Shown: positions 51,651 through 60,556 of the stretch, one piece after another
Numbering within the stretch: the stretch's first letter is position 1
How the letters are laid out: every line of letters begins with the position of its first letter
Origin: Candidatus Krumholzibacteriota bacterium
Lineage (GTDB): Bacteria; Krumholzibacteriota; Krumholzibacteriia; JACNKJ01
Assembly: GCA_016933175.1 (NCBI GenBank)
Contig: JAFGBK010000104.1
Coordinates: forward strand, 1-60,556
Direction of reading: 5' to 3'
Length of the DNA: 60,556 nucleotides
Translations under genes and position numbers: made by a program
Notes under the pieces: model-generated
Seen by the model: only the letters and a program-made list of their open reading frames with translations
Databases searched by the model: none
Told to the model about the DNA's origin: nothing

Positions 51651-54113
51651 CTACGAGCGGTCCGACAGCTCGGGCCAGGTCTCCTCGACCAGGCGATGGT
51701 AGAGCAGGTGGTGGAGGGCGTCCACGTAGGTGCGGCGCACCTTGCGCCGCTCGGGGAAGCTGTGGTTCCACAGGCCGTAGAGGCCGTGGCTCAGCGCCAG
51801 CCGCCGCGCGTGCCCGGGCCAGGAGAAGCGCTCGTGCACGCGGCGGATTCCCGCGTGGCTGACGGCGTTCCAGAGCCGCCCGCCGTCCGTCCCCTCGCCG
51901 TCGAGCAGGGCTAGAACGGCCTTCTCCAGCTCGCGCGGGCGGTTGGGGTCGTAGAGCACGCCGCTCACCCCGTCCTCGATGATCGACGCCGGCCCGCCGA
52001 ACTTGGTGGCCACCACGGGCAGGCCGCTGGCCATGGCCTCGAGCACCGTCAGGCCGAAGGCCTCGAACAGGGCCGGCTGCACGAAGACGCCGCCGCGCCG
52101 CGCGACCAGCCGGTAGTAGTGCGGGAACTTGCCCTGTCCCAGCGACGCCGGGATCCAGCGCAGGTCGCCGTCCAGGTTGTGCTGCCGGAACAGGTCGTGC
52201 ATGCGGCGGATCTGCTCGCGCTCCTCGTGGTCGCTGGACGCCCCCCTGTCGGTGACGCCCGAGACGATGAGCAGGCTGGCCCGCTCGCGCAGGGCCGGCC
52301 GCTTGGCATAGGCCTGCACGAGCCCCGTCAGGTTCTTGATCCTGTCGAGGCGGGCCATGGTGAACAGGAGCGGCTTGTCGGGATCGGCCAGCGAGCCCAC
52401 GGCGCCGTCCGCGTCGCCGCCGAAGACCACCTTCGCGATCTCCGCCTCGGTCTCCCCGTCGCCGCGCCGCTCGCGCGTGTAGGGATGGTGGACGGTCGTG
52501 TCCGTGCCGGGCGGGTTGATGACGAAGCGCGCCGAGTGGATGTTGACGCCGCTGACCACGCGGTAGCGGCCCGGCAGGGTGAACAGCTCGTAGGACTCGT
52601 ACTGCCCCATGTCGCTGCGCGTGCCGGCGATCTCCTGGTAGGAGCTGGTCTGGATGAAGTCGGCGCTGCTGGTGGCCAGGATGTCGGCCAGGAAGTGGAT
52701 CGAGAAGTGGTAGTCGGCCTCGAGGTCCTTCCAGTACAGGTCGCTGAGCAGGTACTTGGTCTTCTCCAGCGCGTGGGCCACCACGGCGATCGGCGCGTTC
52801 CACTCGCGGCCGAGCTGGCTGGCGACCAGGTTGCCGTCGGCGTAGTTGCCCACCACCAGGTCCGGCGCCTGGCCGTTCATCTCCTCCATCACGCGCGAGT
52901 ACGCCTCGCGGGCGAAGCGCTCCAGGTAGGGCCAGACCTGGAAGCGCGAGAGCCAGCGCGGATGGACCGCGCCGGCCGCGTCGCGGAAGGGCACGCGCAG
53001 GATGCGGGCGTTCTCGGTGCCGCGGATCTTCTCGACGGGGCGGTTGCAGGTGGTGCCCTCGGCCTCTGGGATCAGGCGCGAGAGGATGATCACGTCGGGG
53101 TTCATCTCGACGCCGGCCTCGCGCCAGACGCCGCGCAGGTGCTTCTCGAGGGCGCGGGCCTGGTCGAGCAGGTAGACCACCTGCCCGCCCGTGTCCGGCC
53201 GGCCGAGGACGTTGGCCTGGGCGAACCAGCCGTGGACGCTCACCAGCAGCACCCGGCGCAGGAGCGGCAGGCGCTGGAACAGCGCCGTGAGCGTCTCGGC
53301 GTCGGGATCCAGCAGCAGGCGCTCCAGCAGCGCCAGGGTCTTGCGGGCGCGGCCCGCCGTGCGCCCCCAGCCGGGGGCGAAACCCAGCAGGGTCAGGTCG
53401 GCCTCGATCTGGTCCACCTCGAGGCCGTCCGGCTGGACGGCCAGCAGGTCCAGCGCGCGCGTCAGCCGCCGCCGCAGCGCGGAGATGGTCTCCGGCCGCT
53501 GGTAGAAGAAGAGCGGCCGGTCGCCCGCGCGACGGTCCACCAGCAGCGCGATGAGCCGGGAGAGCATGACCTGCGGATCCGCGTGGATCTCCTGGACGAC
53601 CTGCTCGGCCACGCGCAGGGGCCCGTTGCCGATGTCGGCCTCCTCGCCGCCCTCGGCGGGGATGATGGCGAAGGGGCGGAAGTCCACGCCGAAGGTGAAG
53701 CGCTCGGGCACGGGGCGGTCCAGGACCATGCTCTCGCGCAGGCCGAGGAACCGCCGCTCGTCGAGCAGCTCCACCTGCAGGCCCGGATTGGCCGCCTCGT
53801 CGACCAGGAAGGCGCGGCGCAGGCCCGGCTCCTCGCGCAGGACGACGCAGGTGGCGCCGTCGCGGAAGATGACCTCGGTGGCCCGCAGGACGCGCCGGCC
53901 GAGCGTGTCGCGTATCGAACGGCGCTCGCCGGCGGGGCGCTCCTTGAGGAAGCGGCGGAAGGCGGCGTGGATCTCGTCGCCGAGGACGATGGCGGGGTGG
54001 CGGTTCTCCTCGCGCCAGCGGCGCAGGAAGGCGATGAAGTCGCGCAGCACGCCGCTGGGGCAGCCGCACCACTCCTCGGGGCTGAGGATCCGCTCGAGCT
54101 TCTCGCCGTCCAT
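51651..54113 (-). CDS. Sucrose synthase
   Basis: 820 residues, the usual length. An N-terminal regulatory region (RFTFGVDFRPF, RRVLLVSVHGWFAQANVLGRPDTGGQVVYLLDQARALE) leads into the GT-B catalytic part with GNYADGNLVASQLG, HALEKTKYLLSDLYWK, and EAFGLTVLEAMASGLPVVATKFGGPASII (E-x7-E). It interconverts sucrose + NDP with NDP-glucose + fructose. ATG 54113 has CGGAG upstream; an ORF reading from 54218 adds no conserved sequence and precedes the promoter. Convergent with the kinase that would use the released fructose. Confidence 0.93.
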   Translation of the reverse strand: MDGEKLERILSPEEWCGCPSGVLRDFIAFLRRWREENRHPAIVLGDEIHAAFRRFLKERPAGERRSIRDTLGRRVLRATEVIFRDGATCVVLREEPGLRRAFLVDEAANPGLQVELLDERRFLGLRESMVLDRPVPERFTFGVDFRPFAIIPAEGGEEADIGNGPLRVAEQVVQEIHADPQVMLSRLIALLVDRRAGDRPLFFYQRPETISALRRRLTRALDLLAVQPDGLEVDQIEADLTLLGFAPGWGRTAGRARKTLALLERLLLDPDAETLTALFQRLPLLRRVLLVSVHGWFAQANVLGRPDTGGQVVYLLDQARALEKHLRGVWREAGVEMNPDVIILSRLIPEAEGTTCNRPVEKIRGTENARILRVPFRDAAGAVHPRWLSRFQVWPYLERFAREAYSRVMEEMNGQAPDLVVGNYADGNLVASQLGREWNAPIAVVAHALEKTKYLLSDLYWKDLEADYHFSIHFLADILATSSADFIQTSSYQEIAGTRSDMGQYESYELFTLPGRYRVVSGVNIHSARFVINPPGTDTTVHHPYTRERRGDGETEAEIAKVVFGGDADGAVGSLADPDKPLLFTMARLDRIKNLTGLVQAYAKRPALRERASLLIVSGVTDRGASSDHEEREQIRRMHDLFRQHNLDGDLRWIPASLGQGKFPHYYRLVARRGGVFVQPALFEAFGLTVLEAMASGLPVVATKFGGPASIIEDGVSGVLYDPNRPRELEKAVLALLDGEGTDGGRLWNAVSHAGIRRVHERFSWPGHARRLALSHGLYGLWNHSFPERRKVRRTYVDALHHLLYHRLVEETWPELSDRS

Positions 54114-54157
54114 GGCCGCTCCGTGAATCTTCGCGCGGGCGCGCGCGTCGCGATCAG

Positions 54158-54186
54158 ACCATAGGCGAGGTGCCGCCTGGCTGCAA
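54158..54186 (-). promoter_or_regulatory. Promoter of the sucrose synthase gene
   Basis: On the minus strand, TTGCAG (54181-54186), 17-nt spacer, TATGGT (54158-54163). Leader ~40 nt. Confidence 0.55.
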
Positions 54187-54255
54187 GAGCCTTGCGGATT
54201 CCGTAATGGCGGCCGCACGTCACCATCGCCGCGCCGCGCGATTCCTGGAAAGAAA

Positions 54256-54285
54256 TTGTTCGATCGCCGGGATCTTTGCTAGGTT
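54256..54285 (+). promoter_or_regulatory. Promoter of the sucrose-phosphate synthase gene
   Basis: TTGTTC (54256-54261), 18-nt spacer, TAGGTT (54280-54285) preceded by TGC as in an extended -10. The two divergent promoters are ~70 bp apart, close enough for shared control. Confidence 0.45.
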
Positions 54286-54341
54286 GCAACAGGAACCTCG
54301 CGAGCGCGGCATGAAGCCGCATCGTCGAAGGGGGTGCCTTC

Positions 54342-56561
54342 GTGGCGAACCGGCCGCTTTACATCCAGCTCTACCACCTGCACGGGCTCTTCCGGTCGCG
54401 CAACCTCGAGCTGGGGCGCGACGCCGACACGGGCGGGCAGACCAAGTACGTCCTCGAGCTGGCCCAGTGGCTGGGCCGGCACCCGGACGTGGGGCGCGTG
54501 GACGTCCTCACCCGCCGCATCGAGGACGCGCGCGTGGATCCCGACTACGCGCGGCCCGTGGAGCGCATCAGCAAGAAGGCGCGCATCGTGCGCATCCGCT
54601 GCGGCGGGCGGCGCTACCGGCGCAAGGAGCTGCTCTGGCCCCACCTCGACGAGTTCGTGGACAACTGCATCCGCTACATCCGCGGCCAGAAGTGGATCCC
54701 CGACGTCGTGCACGGCCACTACCCGGATGCGGGCTACGTGGCCCGGCACGTGGCGCAGCTCTTCGGCGTGCCGCTCGTCTACACGGGGCACTCGCTGGGG
54801 CGCTCCAAGCTGGCGCGCCTGACCGCCGCCGGCATGACACCCGAGGAGGCCGACAAGCGCTACCGCATCCACCGCCGCATCGCGGCCGAGGAGGAGGTGC
54901 TGGGCCGGGCCAACCTGGTCGTGGTCAGCACGCGCCAGGAGCAGGTGGAGCAGTACGGCCAGTACGAGACGAAGCCCGCGCGCGTCGAGGTGATCGCGCC
55001 GGGCGTGGGCGCGAACGTCTTCCGCCCCTACACCAAGAGCCCGCGCGACCGCCTGCACCTGGAGGTCCGCCGCGCGCTGCGCCAGGAGCTGGAGCGCTTC
55101 CACATCGTGCGCTCCAAGCCGCTGGTGCTGGCCCTGAGCCGGCCCGACCGCCGCAAGAACATCCCCGCCCTGGTCCACGCCTACGGCTCGGACAAGGCGC
55201 TGCAGAAGATGGCGAACCTCGCCATCTTCGCCGGCATCCGCAAGGACATCCAGCAGATGCCCGACAACGAGCGCGAGGTGCTCAGCGAGCTGCTGCACCT
55301 GATGGACCGCTACGACCTCTACGGGCACATGGCCATCCCCAAGCGGCACGACTTCGACACCGAGGTGCCCGAGCTGTATCGCATCGCGGCGCGGCGGGGG
55401 GGCGTCTTCGTCAACCCGGCGCTCACCGAGCCGTTCGGCCTCACGCTCATCGAGGCGGCGGCCAGCGGCCTGCCCGTGGTGGCCACCAACGACGGCGGCC
55501 CGCAGGAGATCCTCGAGAAGTGCCAGCACGGGATCCTGGTGGACCCCACCGACCCGGACGCCATCGCCCGCGCCATCAAGACGATCATCGGCGACCGCGA
55601 CCTGTGGCGGCGCTTCAGCGAGAACGGCATCGCCGGCGTTGAGCGGCACTACACCTGGCGGGCGCACACGCGGCGCTACGTGGAGGAGATCCACGGGCTG
55701 GTGGGCAAGCCGCAGCCCTTCATCATCCGCAGTCCGCGCGAGGTGCCCATCGGCCGGCGGCTGCACGAGATCGGGCGGCTGCTGGTTACCGACATCGACG
55801 ACACCCTGCTGGGCGACACCGAGTCGCTGGCGCGCCTCGTGTCGCTGCTGGAGCGCATGCAGGACCGCCTGGCCTTCGGCGTGGCCACGGGGCGCACGGC
55901 GGACTCGGCGCGTCGCGCGCTGGCCGAGCACGGCGTGCCGATGCCGGACGTCATCATCAGCTCGGTGGGCGCGGAGATCTACCTGGGCGACTCGGACGAG
56001 TGGGACCGGGGCTGGTCGCGGCACATCGGGGCCGGCTGGCGGCGCGAGGAGATCGCCGAGCTGCTCTACGGCTTCGCGGGCCTGACTCTGCAGGAGAGCG
56101 AGACCCAGCGGCCCTTCAAGCTGAGCTACTACATCGACGCGCGCACCTTCGACGAGGAGGCCATGTGCGAGCGCCTGCGCGGCTGCAAGTGCCGCTACAA
56201 CGCCATCATCTCGGGCGAGCGCATGTTCCTCGACTTCCTGCCCTACCGCGCGAGCAAGGGGCAGGCCGTGCGCTACGTGGCCTTCAAGTGGGACATCCCG
56301 CCGCGGCAGATCATGGTGGCCGGCGACTCGGGCAACGACCGCGAGATGCTGACCGGCGGCATGCGGGGCGTCGTGGTGGCCAACCACAGCCCCGACCTGG
56401 ACAGCCTGCGCAAGCCGCGGCGGCCCAACCTCTACTTCAGCGGCGAAAGCTACGCCGGCGGGATCATCGACGGCCTGCTGCACCACGGCTTCGTGGACGA
56501 GACGGAGGTCAGCCCGCCGCCACTAGCGATGCGCGCCCGCATGGCGACTAGCGGCCGCTAG
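54342..56561 (+). CDS. Sucrose-phosphate synthase fused to sucrose-phosphate phosphatase
   Basis: 739 residues. The SPS GT-B part (about 1-460) has LELGRDADTGGQTKYVLELAQWL, LVYTGHSLGRSK, LALSRPDRRKNIPALVHAYG and EPFGLTLIEAAASGLPVVATNDGGPQEIL (E-x7-E). The HAD phosphatase part (about 475-715) has DIDDTLLGD, VATGRT, SKGQAVRYVAFKW and GDSGNDREML, all four HAD motifs. One polypeptide can therefore make sucrose from UDP-glucose and fructose-6-phosphate. GTG 54342 start. Confidence 0.93.
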   Translation: MANRPLYIQLYHLHGLFRSRNLELGRDADTGGQTKYVLELAQWLGRHPDVGRVDVLTRRIEDARVDPDYARPVERISKKARIVRIRCGGRRYRRKELLWPHLDEFVDNCIRYIRGQKWIPDVVHGHYPDAGYVARHVAQLFGVPLVYTGHSLGRSKLARLTAAGMTPEEADKRYRIHRRIAAEEEVLGRANLVVVSTRQEQVEQYGQYETKPARVEVIAPGVGANVFRPYTKSPRDRLHLEVRRALRQELERFHIVRSKPLVLALSRPDRRKNIPALVHAYGSDKALQKMANLAIFAGIRKDIQQMPDNEREVLSELLHLMDRYDLYGHMAIPKRHDFDTEVPELYRIAARRGGVFVNPALTEPFGLTLIEAAASGLPVVATNDGGPQEILEKCQHGILVDPTDPDAIARAIKTIIGDRDLWRRFSENGIAGVERHYTWRAHTRRYVEEIHGLVGKPQPFIIRSPREVPIGRRLHEIGRLLVTDIDDTLLGDTESLARLVSLLERMQDRLAFGVATGRTADSARRALAEHGVPMPDVIISSVGAEIYLGDSDEWDRGWSRHIGAGWRREEIAELLYGFAGLTLQESETQRPFKLSYYIDARTFDEEAMCERLRGCKCRYNAIISGERMFLDFLPYRASKGQAVRYVAFKWDIPPRQIMVAGDSGNDREMLTGGMRGVVVANHSPDLDSLRKPRRPNLYFSGESYAGGIIDGLLHHGFVDETEVSPPPLAMRARMATSGR

Positions 56562-56573
56562 CGGGCACGACTC

Positions 56574-56640
56574 CCGAACGCGCATAGACCCCCGGACGCG
56601 GGCGCGCCTGCTTGCAGGGCGGCGGCGCGTGTGCGTTCGG
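56574..56640. terminator. Long hairpin between convergent genes
   Basis: Arms CCGAACGCGCA (56574-56584) and TGTGCGTTCGG (56630-56640) pair over 11 bp with one G-U. The 45-nt GC-rich interior can fold further. It lies between the SPS gene and the end of the epimerase gene and may serve both; there is no clear T-run. Confidence 0.45.
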
Positions 56641-56641
56641 A

Positions 56642-57637
56642 TTAGACGCGGGCGCGGGCGCGCCAGGCGCGCAGGAGGACCTGCTCGCGCTCGGGCGCGA
56701 GACCGGCCTTGAGGGGCATCGCATCGAGGAGCGGCCGGCGCCAGTCCAGGGTGTCACGGACGGTGTCCGACAAGGGGCGGCAGGTCAGGCCAGCCGCCAG
56801 GGCGGCACGGATGTCGGCCTGCAGCATGCCCCGCGTCGCGGCGGGCACCCAGCAGGGCAGCTCGCTGAAGGGCTTCACGTCGCTCTCGCGCAGGAAGGCC
56901 TCGTCCACCCAGGCGAAGGTCGCGTCGCTGGCCGTGACCTCGCGGCAGGTGTTCAGCAGGCCCTCGAGGGTCAGGGGCGCGGCGGGGCCGGTGGCGTTGA
57001 AGACGCCGGTCAGGCGGCGCTCGCTGGCGGCGACGATCCAGGCGGCCAGGTCGCGGGCGTCGATGGCCTGGGTGGGCGCGTCGGGGCCGCCGGGCGCCAG
57101 CACCTCGCCGCCCGCGGCCACGCGGACGGGCCAGTAGGTGAAGCGGTCCGTGGGATCGTGGGGACCGACGATGAGCCCCGGCCGCACGATGAGCGCGCGG
57201 TCGGGCAGGGCGATCTCGACGGCCCGCTCGCACAGGGCCTTCAGGCCGCCGTAGGTCTCGCCCGTCACCTCCTCCACCGTCTCGTCGTCGAGCGTCACCA
57301 CCGGGCTCTTCTCGTCAGGGCCAGGCGGCGCGAAGTCCGCGTAGACGGAGATCGAGGAGATGAAGACGTAGCGCCCCACGCGGCTGGCGAGCAGGCGGGC
57401 GCTGTCGCCCACGACGCGGGGGACGTAGCCGCAGGTGTCCACGCAGACGTCCCACTTGCCGGCCTCGAGGGCGGCCAGGCCGCCGTCGCGGTCGCCGGTC
57501 AGCGTCTCGATGTCGGGGAAGAGGTCCGGGGCGGTCTTGCCCCGGTTGAAGAGCTTGACCTCGTGGTTGGACGCGCGGGCGGCCTCGACGATGTGGCGGC
57601 CCAGGAACCGGGTGCCGCCCAGGATGAGCAGTCGCAT
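56642..57637 (-). CDS. NAD(P)-dependent SDR epimerase/reductase
   Basis: 331 residues, extended/atypical SDR. N-terminal MRLLILGGTRFLGRHIVEAARASNHEVKLFNRGK, WDVCVDTCGYVPRVV, YVFISSISVYAD and ETYGGLKALCE (Y-x3-K). C-terminal region INDUCES no named subfamily: VRPGLIVGPHDPTDRFTYWPVRVAAGG resembles isoflavone-reductase-like and chloroplast CSP41-like epimerases. Substrate unknown. ATG 57637 has GAGGGG upstream. No clear promoter was seen in the following ~130 bp. Confidence 0.85.
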   Translation of the reverse strand: MRLLILGGTRFLGRHIVEAARASNHEVKLFNRGKTAPDLFPDIETLTGDRDGGLAALEAGKWDVCVDTCGYVPRVVGDSARLLASRVGRYVFISSISVYADFAPPGPDEKSPVVTLDDETVEEVTGETYGGLKALCERAVEIALPDRALIVRPGLIVGPHDPTDRFTYWPVRVAAGGEVLAPGGPDAPTQAIDARDLAAWIVAASERRLTGVFNATGPAAPLTLEGLLNTCREVTASDATFAWVDEAFLRESDVKPFSELPCWVPAATRGMLQADIRAALAAGLTCRPLSDTVRDTLDWRRPLLDAMPLKAGLAPEREQVLLRAWRARARV

Positions 57638-57758
57638 GATGCCCCTCTGGCCAGATGCCGGCGGCCCGCAGCCGGCACGTTGTCATCCATGCGAGCCATG
57701 GGGTCCCGCCGCGCGCGCGAGAGCGAGGCGGGGATCGCCGTCACTGCTGCATGATCCC

Positions 57759-57778
57759 GTCCCGCGATTGGGCGGGAC
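57759..57778. other. Hairpin near the edge of the low-GC patch
   Basis: GTCCCGC / GCGGGAC, 7-bp stem with a 6-nt loop (GATTGG), in the 334-bp non-coding stretch 57638-57971. Base composition changes soon after it. No T-run on either strand. Confidence 0.4.
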
Positions 57779-57908
57779 CGAGCATTCCAGCATGCCAGAT
57801 CCGATTTGGGGCCGCAAGGCGCGTTTTCGACGAGGAGACATCGCCAATAAGTGCAATGGGCGTTCGGACCTGTTCCCCAAAACCTTCGCCATACCCCCTG
57901 CTCAACAA

Positions 57909-57937
57909 TTGACGCAGCAGTTGCCATCCTTTAACAT
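57909..57937 (+). promoter_or_regulatory. Promoter upstream of the peptide-regulator genes
   Basis: TTGACG (57909-57914), 17-nt spacer, TAACAT (57932-57937). It would drive a transcript through the small ORFs and into the TPR regulator gene. No sigma54-type site (GG-N10-GC with TGGCAC/TTGC context) was found here. Confidence 0.5.
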
Positions 57938-57971
57938 TGTCGCCCCCAATCACTCAGAGAGAAAAGCCATT

Positions 57972-58136
57972 ATGCAATGTCCCAAAGGGTGCCCCACGTC
58001 CTCCATCTTCTGCCGTACGCATCCAGAAACCCTTTCGACACTCCTTCGTCCATGTGGTCTGGATTTCGTACCGACGGCCGAAGTCCCCGCCACTGCTAAT
58101 CCACGAACCGGTCATACCCAAGGAGCCCGACAGTGA
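57972..58136 (+). CDS. Possible 54-residue small ORF
   Basis: ATG after GAGAGA, reading MQCPKGCPTSSIFCRTHPETL and ending TGHTQGARQ, with four Cys. Its TGA shares one base with the ATG of the next gene (TGATG), which is how real couplings look in this genome. No signal peptide or known domain, and chance is possible at this length. Confidence 0.25.
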   Translation: MQCPKGCPTSSIFCRTHPETLSTLLRPCGLDFVPTAEVPATANPRTGHTQGARQ

Positions 58137-58363
58137 TGTCCAGGCAGAAGCGGCTGTTCTGTGGTCTTGCGCTCTTCGTTCTCCTGATCTCGATAACCAG
58201 CCCCTTGGTGGTTGCCAAGGAACCGCTGGAAAGCAAGGACGACTACAACATCAGCCTGGCCACAGGCATCGGCGACGACGACGACGATCACCTTGGTATC
58301 GGAGATTGTAATCCGCACTTCCTCATCGATCTAATCCTCAGTCTCCTACGAAGTTTCGCATGA
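58136..58363 (+). CDS. Small secreted peptide precursor
   Basis: 75 residues. A good signal peptide (MSRQKRLFCGLALFVLLISITSPLVVA) is followed by a ~48-residue mature part. This has an acidic run GIGDDDDDHLGIGD, one Cys, and a hydrophobic amphipathic end NPHFLIDLILSLLRSFA. AAGGAG lies 10 nt before the ATG; a GTG three bases upstream is possible. It lies 40 bp before the TPR-sigma54 regulator gene, on the same strand, in the same low-GC patch. Could be a signal, an effector or an immunity-type peptide; no family recognised. Confidence 0.65.
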   Translation: MSRQKRLFCGLALFVLLISITSPLVVAKEPLESKDDYNISLATGIGDDDDDHLGIGDCNPHFLIDLILSLLRSFA

Positions 58364-58403
58364 CACCAAGAGGTAGTAGCGCACCATATATGAGGAGAAG
58401 AAG

Positions 58404-60556
<2,153 letters not shown>

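Noticed and set aside
57937-58311. 124-codon frame overlapping the secreted peptide gene
   Set aside because: Ends in an Arg-rich tail out of frame with the signal peptide; composition fits a shadow of the peptide gene.

Overview
The window is very GC-rich, gene-dense bacterial chromosome with long runs of genes joined by ATGA, GTGA or TGATG junctions. The mix is that of a Gram-negative (diderm) bacterium: a type VI secretion system, Wzx/Wzy/Wzz-type exopolysaccharide genes with an SLBB export protein, lipoproteins, and a secreted metalloprotease ending in a FlgD/T9SS-like sorting domain (NPFNP ... KMTLLK). That combination and the style of the TPR lipoprotein suggest the FCB side of the tree, for example Eisenbacteria- or Krumholzibacteriota-like lineages. 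This placement is an inference from gene content, not from a marker gene.

Layout. (1) 1-9765, minus strand: a T6SS operon in the order tssA-tssB-tssC-hcp-tagJ-tssE-tssF-tssG-clpV, with clpV running off the left edge. (2) 9990-17200, minus: a complete pyrimidine operon, pyrR-pyrB-pyrC-[TPR lipoprotein]-pyrK-pyrD-pyrF, preceded by a sigma70-type promoter and a leader with a PyrR-site match and an intrinsic terminator. (3) 17238-21369: a SirB1-like protein, a divergent M42 peptidase and a secreted HEFKH metalloprotease. (4) 21684-39658: a polysaccharide locus. A CapD/WbpM-like dehydratase and a PglC/WcaJ-like sugar transferase lie on plus. They converge on a 12-gene minus operon: SLBB export protein, asparagine synthase, GT4, acetyltransferase, GT2, Wzz, GT4, Wzy, Wzx, two consecutive nucleotidyltransferase-fold proteins and a methyltransferase. 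(5) 39976-41941: a thiolase/DUF35 pair. (6) 42078-46818, plus: small membrane proteins, two CPBP-type membrane proteins and an S41 peptidase. (7) 46855-49204: a secreted unknown protein flanked by two copies of a 66-bp repeat, then an SPFH-RHH pair whose promoter overlaps a perfect palindrome. (8) 49330-56640: a secreted MsrB-MsrA fusion, two homologous tandem hairpins, and a sucrose module (PfkB kinase, sucrose synthase, sucrose-phosphate synthase/phosphatase). (9) 56642-60556: an SDR epimerase, then a lower-GC patch holding a small secreted peptide gene and the 5' end of a large TPR-sigma54 activator gene that runs off the right edge.

The most interesting part is the right end. A secreted peptide gene lies 40 bp upstream of a TPR protein fused to a sigma54 AAA+ domain. 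The peptide gene and only the first ~165 codons of the regulator share a low-GC composition, while the rest of the regulator has the host's high GC. This looks like an exchangeable signal-plus-sensor cassette, by analogy with TPR/peptide (RRNPP) signalling. Other points worth checking are the PyrR attenuator, a thiolase without its usual nucleophilic cysteine, two hairpins with covarying stems, and the paired nucleotidyltransferases in the polysaccharide operon. No tRNA, rRNA, CRISPR array, transposase or integrase was seen.
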